Shown here piece after piece: positions 1-8,088 of a stretch of 64,000 nt of DNA. The DNA is from Halobaculum halobium (GTDB taxonomy: Archaea > Halobacteriota > Halobacteria > Halobacteriales > Haloferacaceae), in contig NZ_CP126158.1 in the NCBI RefSeq assembly GCF_030127145.1, forward strand, positions 1,364,001 to 1,428,000, written 5' to 3'. The translations under genes and the position numbers were made by a program. Below the pieces are notes generated by a model. The model searched no databases. It worked only from the letters and a program-made list of their open reading frames with translations, and was not told where the DNA came from. How positions within the stretch are numbered: the stretch's first letter is position 1; the number at the start of each line of letters is the position of its first letter.

Positions 1-355
1 CGGGGTCGATTAGTCGGATCCCAGTGTGCGCGCACGGCGACTCGTAGGGACCGCACTCCTCGTAGCCGCTGTCCATGAACCCCGCGAGCACGCGGCCATC
101 CGAGAGCCGCTGCACGTCGAAGTAGCTGTCCGCGGAGTCCTCGCGCCACTCGACGTCGGTGCCGTTGAGCAGGTAGGCGCTGCCGTGTTCGTGCCACCCG
201 GGACCGCCGCCCTGCGACCCCACGAGCGTCGCGCGCTCGGACCCGTCGTCGATGGCGACCGTCGAGCGGTCCGGCGCGACCAGCGCACTCCCGGCGACGG
301 TCAGTCCGAACAGGAGGACGCCCGCGAGGACCAACTCGATCGCGCGTGTTCCCAT
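1..355 (-). CDS. Arylsulfotransferase-like secreted/membrane protein, N-terminal part (cut by window edge)
   Basis: The reading frame starts at an ATG at 355 and runs off the left edge, giving about 118 residues. The N-terminus is one hydrophobic segment (roughly residues 5-27) and fits a signal anchor or signal peptide. It is followed by a soluble domain with motifs [28 protein letters not shown] and [16 protein letters not shown]. From memory this resembles haloarchaeal proteins annotated as arylsulfotransferase (ASST) family, whose beta-propeller begins in this way; the assignment is tentative. Two cysteines (CGPYESPC) may form a disulfide outside the cell. The next gene is on the same strand but 109 bases away, so an operon is not evident. 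Confidence 0.55.
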   Translation of the reverse strand, partial: MGTRAIELVLAGVLLFGLTVAGSALVAPDRSTVAIDDGSERATLVGSQGGGPGWHEHGSAYLLNGTDVEWREDSADSYFDVQRLSDGRVLAGFMDSGYEECGPYESPCAHTGIRLIDP

Positions 356-464
356 CGATGAACGCGAGCCATGCGCCGAGCAAAAGCCTTCGGTCTCGCG
401 GTGTCGTCCGGCGACGCCGAGTTGCGGAGTCTGCGACCGCAGAGCACAGGCTTCATAACCGAGT

Positions 465-962
465 TCAGAACAGGGTCCGCACTCGCGCCAGGGTCGCGTC
501 GAGGTCGCCGGAGTTGTCGACGACGACCGGGTCCTCGACCGGTTCGAACTCCTCACGGAGCAGTTCGTACACGTCGGTGTCCGCGTCAGACGGGTCGTTC
601 TCACGCGATCGAATCCGGGCCTTCGCCGTCTCCTCGTCGCAGCGGACGCGAACGACCTCGACTTCGGCGCCGCGGCGGTCGGCGAGGTCGCGCGCCTCCC
701 GCCGGCGGGACGCCCGACGGAACGTCCCGTCGAGGACGACCGGCTCACCGGCTGCCAGACGGTCCTCCGCGCGGTCGAACACGGCCCGGTACGTCCGCCG
801 CGACTCTTCGTCCGTGTACGACGGATCGGGGAACAACTCCTTCCGGACCACGTCAGTGCGAACGAGCGCGGCGTCGAGGCGGTCGGCGACCGCCTCCGCG
901 ACCGTCGACTTCCCGGCCCCCGGGAGTCCGCAGACAACGACGAGGTGCGTGGTGTCCGACAT
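465..962 (-). CDS. P-loop kinase / AAA-type nucleotide-binding protein
   Basis: This 165-residue protein starts at the ATG at 962. The open frame extends further upstream, but that part has no family features. The Walker A motif GLPGAGKST lies at about residues 11-19. A TDVVRKEL segment and a VLDGTFRR segment follow, the arrangement seen in small P-loop kinases of the zeta-toxin/gluconate-kinase/polynucleotide-kinase type (PF13671-like). The substrate cannot be told from sequence. The C-terminal half is rich in Arg/Asp pairs, including [17 protein letters not shown], which fits a LID region. It is probably a cytoplasmic phosphotransferase. It diverges from the archaellin gene across a 148-base gap. 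Confidence 0.75.
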   Translation of the reverse strand: MSDTTHLVVVCGLPGAGKSTVAEAVADRLDAALVRTDVVRKELFPDPSYTDEESRRTYRAVFDRAEDRLAAGEPVVLDGTFRRASRRREARDLADRRGAEVEVVRVRCDEETAKARIRSRENDPSDADTDVYELLREEFEPVEDPVVVDNSGDLDATLARVRTLF

Positions 963-1080
963 CGAGTTCGTGTGTCGGGTCGCCGCTCGGGACCGAGTAT
1001 CCGTCGGTTCGCTCTCGATAGAAATCAATTCTGATACCTGGTCCGATAGACAGTATAGTGAGATCTCGGAACGATGGAAT

Positions 1081-1097
1081 ACTCCAAGACTGGGAGT
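1081..1097 (+). promoter_or_regulatory. Small hairpin in the archaellin 5' leader
   Basis: The inverted repeat ACTCC...GGAGT is separated by seven bases and ends 13 bases before the archaellin ATG. A TATA-like element (cagtatagtg, about 1049-1058) would put the transcript start near 1081, so the hairpin would sit at the start of the leader. A role in translation or stability is inference only. Confidence 0.3.
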
Positions 1098-1110
1098 GGA
1101 CAACCACACA

Positions 1111-1728
1111 ATGTTCGAATTTATCACGGACGAGGAAGAGCGCGGGCAGGTTGGTATCGGGACGCTCATCGTGTTCATCGCGATGGTGCTGGTGGCAGCG
1201 ATCGCCGCCGGCGTCCTCATCAACACCGCAGGCTTCCTCCAGAGCAAATCACAGGAGACCGGACAGCAGTCGAGTAAACAGGTCAGCGACCGCGTGCAGG
1301 AGGTCGCCACGGTGGGCAACGTTGACTCCAGTGGGAGTACTAATGTCGTTGATATGGTGAACGTGACGGTGACGCAGGGGCCTGGCGCCGGCGAGATTGA
1401 TCTGCAGAATGTGACGGTTACATGGATCGGTCCGACGGGTACTTACCAGCTTACTGCACACGAGAACTTCTCCGATCCCGGAGACACGACCGGAGACCAC
1501 TTCTCGTATACAACTGTCAAGAATTCCGACGGTAGTGGGAGCGTGCTGAACGACGCCGACGACCGGCTCGCACTCGTGTTCGAGGTGTCGGACTTCGCCG
1601 GAGCTGGCAATGATCTCAACGAGGGCGACGAGGCGACGATTAAGATCAACACGATGGCCGGTGCGACCACCGAGATCCGTTTCAGCGTGCCCGAGTCGCT
1701 CGGGAACAAGGAAGCCGTCGAGCTGTAA
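1111..1728 (+). CDS. Archaellin (archaeal flagellin) major filament subunit
   Basis: This 205-residue archaellin is the structural subunit of the archaellum. The class III signal is clear: a short charged N-terminus ([12 protein letters not shown]) is followed by the conserved hydrophobic helix [20 protein letters not shown]. Prepilin peptidase (PibD/ArlK) should cut after the Gly of RGQ. The rest is an acidic, Ser/Thr-rich beta domain with at least three N-glycosylation sequons (NVT, NVT, NFS), as expected for S-layer-style glycosylated haloarchaeal archaellins. The start at 1111 puts the cleavage motif at residues 10-13, as in known family members. No arlCDEFGHIJ genes are adjacent, so the gene is either detached from the assembly cluster or at its edge. 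It could be flgA/arlA-type or flgB-type; sequence alone does not decide. Confidence 0.93.
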   Translation: MFEFITDEEERGQVGIGTLIVFIAMVLVAAIAAGVLINTAGFLQSKSQETGQQSSKQVSDRVQEVATVGNVDSSGSTNVVDMVNVTVTQGPGAGEIDLQNVTVTWIGPTGTYQLTAHENFSDPGDTTGDHFSYTTVKNSDGSGSVLNDADDRLALVFEVSDFAGAGNDLNEGDEATIKINTMAGATTEIRFSVPESLGNKEAVEL

Positions 1729-1730
1729 GC

Positions 1731-1756
1731 CGTTTCTCCCCTTTCTCTCGGTTCGC
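1731..1756 (+). terminator. Possible pyrimidine-tract terminator after archaellin
   Basis: Directly after the archaellin stop there are several T/C-rich runs (cgtttctcccctttctctcg). Archaeal transcription often ends at such T-tracts without a strong hairpin. The position fits a transcript end, but nothing else supports it. Confidence 0.35.
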
Positions 1757-2224
1757 TTCCTCAGGTAGTGACAAAGAGATCAGCGAGCAGGTCGTCGTGT
1801 CTCATCGGGCTTCACGACCGCCTGTGAGAGGATGACCCCGAAGGCGGCGGTAGAGCGTGAAGTAGACGAGTCGCACTGGCAGGGAGAGGGAGCGGCTCCG
1901 TCGAAGTGGAACCGGGCAACGCGTCTGCGACCGCGATGTCTCTGGCGGAAGCGGTAGCGAGGACGGAGCGTCCGAAGACGACAGTGACGACGAATGCGAG
2001 GAAGCAGACGGCGACTGAATCTCAACAGTGAGTTGTCGGTGCGGGATGAGTCAGCGTCTCTCCGCAGTCGAGTACGCGCGAGCGTTTCGGTGCCTGTCGG
2101 ATGCTCGCGAAGGGCCCGCGAGCCGCCCAGCGAGTGGCGACCGTCTGTGCAGACCGTGCGTTCGATCCGAATCATCCCACAGCCGAGCCTCACCAGTCAG
2201 TGGTGAACTGAAATGCGGGAGAAG
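1757..2224. other. Gene-free stretch with a possible acidic-tail remnant
   Basis: No complete gene is supported here. On the plus strand, after an in-frame TAG at about 1861-1863, a frame runs to a TGA at 2016-2018. Its last 25 or so codons read as a typical haloarchaeal acidic tail (GGSGSEDGASEDDSDDE followed by further acidic residues). Upstream in the same frame the composition is basic and unlike a protein. This may be the decayed end of a lost gene. The remainder up to the tRNA has no recognisable feature. Confidence 0.3.
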
Positions 2225-2297
2225 TGGGCCGGCGCGAATTTGAATCGCGGTTACGGCCACCCGAAGGCCGAAGGATACCAAGCTACCCCACCGGCCC
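2225..2297 (-). tRNA. tRNA-Pro(CGG)
   Basis: Read on the minus strand, the sequence folds as a standard tRNA. The acceptor stem is GGGCCGG/CCGGCCC, there is a D arm with GTAGCTTGGTATC, and the anticodon stem is CGGCC/GGCCG with loop TTCGGGT. The T stem is CGCGA/TCGCG with loop TTCAAAT. The anticodon at loop positions 3-5 is CGG, which reads the proline codon CCG. The discriminator base is A, and CCA is not encoded. There is no intron. The trmY gene, whose product modifies position 54 in the T loop, starts a short way upstream on the same strand. Confidence 0.95.
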
Positions 2298-2388
2298 GCA
2301 CACGAACGGATGCGAGCCGCTCTGTTAAGGCTTCCGAACCCCGAGCAGTCGGCGACCCACAGGGCGACAGCGGTCGGTCGCCGCCGGC

Positions 2389-2979
2389 TCAGTATCGCGT
2401 GTAGCCGTCGGTGTCGAGGTAGTTGTTCGCCACCGCAATCGCGTGGTCCGCGTGGATCGCCTCGGGACCGAGCCTGACCCGTCGGTCGGCGCGCTCGGCG
2501 AGGAGCTCGGCCTCTCGGCCGGTGAAATCCGAGTGGTCCGAGAGCACGAACACCGGATCCGCCGGCGGCGACGCCTCCGCGACCGGGGTACCGTTCTCGT
2601 GGAGTTGTACGACGGTCCCGTCGAGCGCGTCGAGCGTCTCTGCCAGTCCCATCCGGTACAGTTCGACCCCGGGCGACACCTCGGCGGGCATGTGGCCGAT
2701 GGCATCCTGGCGTGAGTCGAGCGCGTCCCGGACGCGGGCGGCGGTCGTGCGCTCGTCGGGGTGGAGCCCACGGGCGGTGGCGCCCGAGAACCGGACGGTG
2801 TACTCGTCGCCGAGCACGAGGTGGACGCGGCTGTCCTCGCGGATGCCGTGCGAGAGAAACAGGCCGGCGTTGACGCAGCGACACAGCAGGTCGAGGCGCC
2901 CCGCCCCGCCCGCGAGATCGTCAAGGTTGAACTCGGGCGTTGTCGGAGCTTCGTGGCCGCAGACGACGAACTGGCGCAT
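2389..2979 (-). CDS. trmY: tRNA (pseudouridine-54 N1)-methyltransferase TrmY
   Basis: This 196-residue SPOUT methyltransferase converts pseudouridine 54 of tRNA to N1-methylpseudouridine using S-adenosylmethionine. The N-terminus MRQFVVCGHEAPTTPEF and the internal GGAGRLDLLCRCVNAGLFLSH match the TrmY family. The C-terminal half has the SPOUT knot region with FVLSDHSDF and HADHAIAVANNYLD. I chose the ATG at 2979 because family members begin MRQF; an in-frame ATG three codons upstream (2988) is also possible. Its substrate base is made by Pus10, whose gene lies at 27.4-28.8 kb in this window. It diverges from the peptide-importer operon across about 140 bases. Confidence 0.95.
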   Translation of the reverse strand: MRQFVVCGHEAPTTPEFNLDDLAGGAGRLDLLCRCVNAGLFLSHGIREDSRVHLVLGDEYTVRFSGATARGLHPDERTTAARVRDALDSRQDAIGHMPAEVSPGVELYRMGLAETLDALDGTVVQLHENGTPVAEASPPADPVFVLSDHSDFTGREAELLAERADRRVRLGPEAIHADHAIAVANNYLDTDGYTRY

Positions 2980-3063
2980 GAACGGCATCGGTCCGCAGGG
3001 CCAATCGGCGTTCCGATCGCACCTCGAACGATACACCCGACAGACATTACCGCCACCAACAGC

Positions 3064-3077
3064 AATAAATATAAATA
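3064..3077 (+). promoter_or_regulatory. AT-rich TATA region for peptide importer 1 (and possibly trmY)
   Basis: The run aataaatataaata is the most AT-rich spot in the divergent trmY/binding-protein gap. It predicts a transcript start near 3097 and a leader of about 25 bases for the binding-protein gene. Its near symmetry would also allow use towards trmY. Confidence 0.6.
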
Positions 3078-3122
3078 GATGAGCAAACCAAGGTTCCATA
3101 TCCCACTTTGGGTAGCACAACC

Positions 3123-4829
3123 ATGACAGAAGACGACATCACTCGCGTATTCGACCGGATGAACCGGCGCACGTTCCTGACGGGAACCGGCGCAGCGGGC
3201 GTCGCGGCCGTCTCCGGCTGTCTCGGCGGAGACAGCGGCCAAAGTGACGGCGAAACCACCGAATCGGGCTCCGACAGCGGTTCGGACACCGATTCCGACA
3301 GCGGCTCGGGCGGCGATTCGGGCAGCATGAGCGGCGGCACGCTCAACCTCGCGCTCGTCAAGAGCCCGCTCGAGTTCGACCCGATCGTGCTCAACGACGT
3401 TCCGTCCGACCAAGTGGCCAGCCAGATCTTCGAGGGGCTGTATACGTACGACGAGGGAACCGGCGTCGTCCCCGAACTGGCGACGGGCGAGCCCGAGGTC
3501 AACGACGACGGAACCGTGTACACGGTGACGATGACGACGGAGGCGACGTTCTCGAACGGCGATCCCGTCACCCCCGAGGACGTGAAGTACAGCTTCGAGG
3601 CCCCGGTCGCCGAGGAGACCGAGAACGCCTCGGAGTTCAACATGATCGACTCGGTCGAGACGGAGGGCGACGACACGATCGTGTTCAACCTGAAGTACCC
3701 CTACGGGCCGTTCATGAACACGCTCGCCGCCGGCCGTATCGTCCCGATGTCCGTCCGCGAGGACGACAAGGACGCGTTCAACACGGAGATGCCCGTCGGC
3801 TCGGGACCGTTCGTCTTCGACGGCTGGCAGGAGGGCGACTACGTCGATCTCGTCCGCAACGAGGACTACTGGGGCGAGCCGATGGCGAACCTCGAGAAGG
3901 TCCACTTCACGCCGATCACGGAGGCGACGACCCGCGTCACCACGCTCCGGAACGGCGAGAACGACGTGGTCGAGGAAATCCCGCCGAAGCTCTACTCCAC
4001 GGTCCGCGAGATTGAGGACGCGAGCATCGACGAGGTCCCCGGCATCGGCTACTTTTACCTCGCGTTCAACTGCAACGAGGGGCCGACCGCCGACCCCAAG
4101 GTGCGTGAGGCGATCGACTACTGCTTCTCGATGGACACGGCCGTCGAGCAGTACGTGGAGCCGACCGGCGTCCGCCAGTACTGCCCGACGCCGGCATCGA
4201 TCACCGAGGACTGGGGCTTCCCGATCGATGAGTGGGAGCAGATCCCCCACGACAAGAACATCGACGAGGCCGTCGCGCTGTTCGAGGACGCCGGCGTCTC
4301 GATGGACTACAACTGGAAGATCATCGTCCCGCCGGACGACAAGCGCGAACAGATCGGCATCTCGGTGTCGAACGGCCTCAAAGAGGCCGGATTCAACAAC
4401 GTCTCGGTCCAGCGACTGGACTGGGGCGCGTTCCTCGACGCCTACGTCTCGGGCGACGCGGACGACTACAACATGTACACGCTCGGCTGGTCCGGCACCC
4501 CCGACCCCGACGCGTTCACCTACTACATGTTCGGCCGCACCGACGACACGCTCGGCGTCACGAACGGGACGTACTACGGCGCCAACAGCCAGCGGGGCAA
4601 AGACGCCGCCCAGAAGATCGTCGACGCCCGCCAGTCGGCCGACCGCGAGGAGCGCAAACAGCTGTACACCGAGGCGATCACCACGATCCTCGAGGACCGC
4701 GCACACCTGCCCGCGTACAACCTCAAAAACAGCTTCGGCGTGAAAGAGTACGTCAACGACTTCACGTCGCACCCGGTGGACTCGTTCCACCTGGTGACCG
4801 ACAACAACAACGTCTCGGTCGACAAGTAG
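3123..4829 (+). CDS. Peptide ABC transporter substrate-binding lipoprotein (importer 1)
   Basis: This 568-residue protein is an SBP_bac_5 (DppA/OppA) family extracytoplasmic binding protein. The N-terminus carries a twin-arginine signal (MNRRTFLTGTGAAGVAAVSG) ending in lipobox VSGC, so it is Tat-exported folded and lipid-anchored at the cysteine. A low-complexity Ser/Gly/Asp linker follows (about residues 40-80). Typical family segments include FNGDPVTPEDV-like FSNGDPVTPEDVKYSFE, and GSGPFVFDGWQEGDYVDLVRN. The ATG at 3123 is preferred over an in-frame TTG at 3108. It heads the dppBCDF genes but is separated from them by 105 bases containing another TATA element. The likely ligand is di- or oligopeptides; nickel or sugars cannot be excluded for this family. 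Confidence 0.9.
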   Translation: MTEDDITRVFDRMNRRTFLTGTGAAGVAAVSGCLGGDSGQSDGETTESGSDSGSDTDSDSGSGGDSGSMSGGTLNLALVKSPLEFDPIVLNDVPSDQVASQIFEGLYTYDEGTGVVPELATGEPEVNDDGTVYTVTMTTEATFSNGDPVTPEDVKYSFEAPVAEETENASEFNMIDSVETEGDDTIVFNLKYPYGPFMNTLAAGRIVPMSVREDDKDAFNTEMPVGSGPFVFDGWQEGDYVDLVRNEDYWGEPMANLEKVHFTPITEATTRVTTLRNGENDVVEEIPPKLYSTVREIEDASIDEVPGIGYFYLAFNCNEGPTADPKVREAIDYCFSMDTAVEQYVEPTGVRQYCPTPASITEDWGFPIDEWEQIPHDKNIDEAVALFEDAGVSMDYNWKIIVPPDDKREQIGISVSNGLKEAGFNNVSVQRLDWGAFLDAYVSGDADDYNMYTLGWSGTPDPDAFTYYMFGRTDDTLGVTNGTYYGANSQRGKDAAQKIVDARQSADREERKQLYTEAITTILEDRAHLPAYNLKNSFGVKEYVNDFTSHPVDSFHLVTDNNNVSVDK

Positions 4830-4888
4830 TTCCAACCGCGAATCGGGCGGTAACTGACAGGAGCGGTCCCGAAAACCGCTTCCGCGAA

Positions 4889-4897
4889 GTTATATAC
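4889..4897 (+). promoter_or_regulatory. Internal TATA element before dppB of importer 1
   Basis: The sequence gttatatac lies in the 105-base gap between the binding-protein gene and dppB. It predicts a transcript start near 4920, 15 bases ahead of the dppB ATG. It would let the membrane core be expressed apart from the binding protein. Confidence 0.5.
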
Positions 4898-4934
4898 CCT
4901 CATGCGAAACGAACGCACACGACACTAGAGAGAT

Positions 4935-5930
4935 ATGGGACGCGCACAGTACACGATCCGACGGGTCCTGCAGGCGATTCCGGTTCTGCTCGGAGTCGTC
5001 ACGATCACGTACTTCCTGATGGAGGCGATGCCGGGCGACCCGGTGAGTATCATGCTCGGGCCGTCGCCCAGCGCCCAACAGGCCGCCGCCATCCGGGCGA
5101 AGTACGGACTCGACCAGCCGCTGTGGCTCCGCTACCTGAACTACCTCTGGGACGTGGTACAGCTCGATCTGGGAACGAGTCTGTACTACGAAGTTCCGGT
5201 CACCCAGAAGATCCTCGAACGGATGCCGGTGACGATACTGTTGCTCGCGTCGAGCTTCACGTTCGCGATCGTCACGTCGATCCCGCTCGGGATCATCTCG
5301 GCTCAGCGGCGCAACAAGCCCACGGACCACGTCGCCCGTGTCGTGGCGCTGCTGGGCGTCTCGACGCCCTCGTTCTGGATCGGGCTGGTGCTGATTATCC
5401 TGTTTGCCTACCAGGTCAGCTGGTTCCCCGCGACGAACCTCGTGCTTCCGTGGGCGTCGCCCGCGGAGGTGGGCGTCGACAGCCAGTTCGACGTGCTCGT
5501 CACGTCGCTGCACCACCTCGTGTTGCCGACGATATCGCTCGGCACGCTCCAGATGGCGGCGCTCACCCGGATCGAGCGGTCGTCGATGCTGGAGGTGCTC
5601 GGCGAGGAGTACGTCAAGCTCGCTCGCGCCTACGGCGTCAAGGAGACGACGATCCTCCGCAAGCACGCCTTCCGTAACGCACAGCTCCCGCTGATCACGC
5701 TGTTGGGGCTTCAGCTCACCAGCGCCATCGGCGGGGCGGTGTTGACCGAGACCGTCTTCTCCATCAACGGAATGGGGACGCTCATCATCACCGCGATCAA
5801 CAACCAAGACTTCGCGCTGGTCGTCGGCACGACGCTCGTGCTCGGCTTGGTGTTCGTCGTCGGGGTCATCCTCACCGACCTCTCGTACGCGTACATCGAC
5901 CCGCGAGTCACCTTCGAGGACGCAGACTGA
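4935..5930 (+). CDS. Peptide ABC transporter permease DppB-type (importer 1)
   Basis: This 331-residue integral membrane protein is one of the two permease subunits of a Dpp/Opp importer. It begins with a membrane segment (RRVLQAIPVLLGVVTITYFL) followed by the extracytoplasmic loop AMPGDPVSIMLGPSPS, a hallmark of DppB. About six membrane helices are visible. The cytoplasmic EAA loop near residues 225-255 (YVKLARAYGVKETTILRKHA) contacts the ATPases. It overlaps dppC by one base (TGATG). The start is supported by an upstream TATA element at the expected distance. Confidence 0.92.
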   Translation: MGRAQYTIRRVLQAIPVLLGVVTITYFLMEAMPGDPVSIMLGPSPSAQQAAAIRAKYGLDQPLWLRYLNYLWDVVQLDLGTSLYYEVPVTQKILERMPVTILLLASSFTFAIVTSIPLGIISAQRRNKPTDHVARVVALLGVSTPSFWIGLVLIILFAYQVSWFPATNLVLPWASPAEVGVDSQFDVLVTSLHHLVLPTISLGTLQMAALTRIERSSMLEVLGEEYVKLARAYGVKETTILRKHAFRNAQLPLITLLGLQLTSAIGGAVLTETVFSINGMGTLIITAINNQDFALVVGTTLVLGLVFVVGVILTDLSYAYIDPRVTFEDAD

Positions 5931-6934
5931 TGGCGACGACAACCGGATCCGACACCGACTCGCGAACCGAGAGCGAATCACAGTCCGTCGAGTCCGACCC
6001 GGAACAGCCCGCCGCGAACGTCGGGTGGCGCTACACCGTCTCGCAGGTCCGCCGCGACCCGACGGCGCTTGCGGGGCTGGGAATAATCGGGATCGCGACG
6101 CTCGTTGCGGTCATCGCGTTCCTCGATCAGTCCGTCCTTCCGCTGCTCGGGATCGAACAGTACGCCATCGCGCAGGCGGTGTGGATGAGTCCCAACGCCG
6201 AGGTCGCCCCGCAGCTGCTGCCGCCGGCGTGGACGACCAACGTCTTCGGCGAGGGCACGTGGGCCCACCCGCTGGGCACCGACGACCGCGGGCGCGACAT
6301 CCTCTCGCGGGTGTTCTACGGCACGCGAATCGCCATCTCCGTCGGCGTCATCGCGACGACCATCGCGCTGGTTGCCGGGACGGTCGTCGGGTCGGTCGCC
6401 GGCTACTACGGCGGTCGCATCGACGACGTGCTGATGCGTGCCGTCGAGACCCTGTACGCCATCCCGTTTCTCGTGCTCGTCATCGTGTTCATGGTCGCGT
6501 TCGGTCGCAACCTCACGTTCGCGATGATCGGCGTCGGGATCGCCAACATCCCGACGTTCGCCCGGCTCATCCGCTCGCGGGTGCTGTCGGTGCGCGAGGA
6601 GGACTACATCGAGGCGGCACGTGCGGCCGGCGTTCGCGACCGCAACATTATCTTCAGACACGTCATTCCGAACAGCTTCGCGCCCGTCCTGGTACAGGCG
6701 ACCCTGCAGATCGGCGTGGCGATCCTCATCGTCGCCGGGCTGTCGTTCCTCGGCTTCGGCGCACAGCCGCCCACGCCGTCGTGGGGACAGATGCTCTCGC
6801 AGTCGCGCGACTACATGCTCCCCGACCCGTGGTTCAGTATCTGGCCCGGGATGGCGATTCTCATCACCGTTGTCGGCTTCAACCTGCTCGGCGACGGGCT
6901 CCGCGACGCCCTCGATCCCCGTATCAACAACTGA
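5930..6934 (+). CDS. Peptide ABC transporter permease DppC-type (importer 1)
   Basis: This 334-residue protein is the second permease. A cytoplasmic acidic tail (residues 1-45) precedes the first helix (ALAGLGIIGIATLVAVIAFL). The segment AHPLGTDDRGRDILSRVFYG is the family-typical DppC motif before helix 2. The EAA loop is EEDYIEAARAAGVRDRNIIF. The C-terminal FNLLGDGLRDALDPR is near-invariant in the family. The start codon overlaps the dppB stop and the stop overlaps the dppD start, implying translational coupling. Confidence 0.93.
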   Translation: MATTTGSDTDSRTESESQSVESDPEQPAANVGWRYTVSQVRRDPTALAGLGIIGIATLVAVIAFLDQSVLPLLGIEQYAIAQAVWMSPNAEVAPQLLPPAWTTNVFGEGTWAHPLGTDDRGRDILSRVFYGTRIAISVGVIATTIALVAGTVVGSVAGYYGGRIDDVLMRAVETLYAIPFLVLVIVFMVAFGRNLTFAMIGVGIANIPTFARLIRSRVLSVREEDYIEAARAAGVRDRNIIFRHVIPNSFAPVLVQATLQIGVAILIVAGLSFLGFGAQPPTPSWGQMLSQSRDYMLPDPWFSIWPGMAILITVVGFNLLGDGLRDALDPRINN

Positions 6935-8088
6935 TGTCCGAACCACTACTCACAGTCGAGAACCTGAAGACCCAGTTCTTCACCGAGGAAGGCACCGTCC
7001 GCGCGGTCGACGGCGTGAACTTCGAGGTCAACGAGGGCGAACTCGTCGGCCTCGTCGGCGAGTCCGGGGCCGGCAAGTCGGTCGCCGCCCAGTCGATCAT
7101 GCGGCTCGTCGAGGAGCCGGGCCGGATCGTCGACGGCACCGTCACGTTCGACGGGAAGAAGCTGGTCGACATCACCGAGACCCCCGACGGTCGGATGGAA
7201 GAGTCCGACGAAATGCTCTCGAACCGGGAGATGCGCGAGCAGATCCGCGGCCGCGAGATCGCGATCGTCTTCCAGGATCCCATGGAGTCGCTCAACCCCG
7301 TGTTCAAGGTGGGCGCCCAGCTCCGGGAGTTCATCGAGCTGAACCGAGAGGTGGGCGAGTCGGAGGCGAAGCGGATCGCCGTCGACATGCTCCGAGAGGT
7401 CGGCATTCCAGAGCCCGAGGCCCGGTACGACGACTACCCCCACGAGTTCTCGGGCGGCATGCGTCAGCGCGTGCTGATCGCGATGGCGCTGGCGTGTGAG
7501 CCGCGGCTCATCATCGCCGACGAGCCGACGACCGCGCTCGACGTGACCGTCGAGGGGCAGATCCTCGATCTGGTCAGCGACCTCCAGGAGCGGTACGACA
7601 CCGCGTTCCTGTGGGTCACCCACGACATGGGCGTCGTCGCGGAGATCTGCGACCGCGTGAACGTCATGTACCTCGGGGAGGTTGTCGAGGAGGCCAAGGT
7701 GGACGATCTGTTCCACGACACGAAACACCCCTACACCGAGGCGCTGCTGCGGTCGATGCCTCGCCCCGATCAGGCCGTCGAGTCGCTCGATCCGATCAAG
7801 GGGGTGATGCCGGAGGCGATCAACCCGCCATCCGGCTGCCGGTTCCACACGCGCTGTCCGGAAGCGCGGGAGGCCTGCAAGGAGTTCCACCCGGAGTACC
7901 ACGACGTGAGCGACGCCAGCGAGGCTCCGCACTCGGTGTCGTGTATCAAGTACGAGGCCGTCGGCTACGAGGACAGCGACCCGCTGGAGACGGAGGCGAC
8001 GGGCGCCTTCGCGGGCGGACTTGCCGAGATGCGGGGCGACGAGGGCGGGGGCGCAACCGGCGTTTCCGGAGGTGGGGCCGATGAGTGA
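6934..8088 (+). CDS. Peptide ABC transporter ATPase DppD-type (importer 1)
   Basis: This 384-residue ABC ATPase energises the importer together with DppF. The Walker A motif GESGAGKS is at 42-49, Q-loop FQDP at about 113-116, signature SGGMRQ at 173-178 and Walker B LIIADE at 192-197, followed by a switch His in VTHDM. The C-terminal oligopeptide domain contains [15 protein letters not shown], the cysteine-rich motif of Dpp/Opp ATPases (reported to hold an Fe-S cluster in some relatives). A 20-residue insertion ([20 protein letters not shown] region) precedes the Q-loop. It overlaps dppC by one base and dppF by eight bases. Confidence 0.93.
   Translation: MSEPLLTVENLKTQFFTEEGTVRAVDGVNFEVNEGELVGLVGESGAGKSVAAQSIMRLVEEPGRIVDGTVTFDGKKLVDITETPDGRMEESDEMLSNREMREQIRGREIAIVFQDPMESLNPVFKVGAQLREFIELNREVGESEAKRIAVDMLREVGIPEPEARYDDYPHEFSGGMRQRVLIAMALACEPRLIIADEPTTALDVTVEGQILDLVSDLQERYDTAFLWVTHDMGVVAEICDRVNVMYLGEVVEEAKVDDLFHDTKHPYTEALLRSMPRPDQAVESLDPIKGVMPEAINPPSGCRFHTRCPEAREACKEFHPEYHDVSDASEAPHSVSCIKYEAVGYEDSDPLETEATGAFAGGLAEMRGDEGGGATGVSGGGADE

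Noticed and set aside
1780-2193. 137-codon minus-strand frame in the gap before tRNA-Pro
   Set aside because: It is basic and Arg-rich with no domain, and contains no recognisable start signals.
3050-3077. Possible short tRNA-like or RNA gene in the AT-rich gap before importer 1
   Set aside because: No stem-loop set or conserved T-loop is present; the AT content is explained by promoters.
2325-4835. An 836-codon open frame on the minus strand across the binding-protein gene
   Set aside because: It is a shadow of the importer 1 binding protein and trmY, with repetitive Val/Arg/Asp composition and no family motif.
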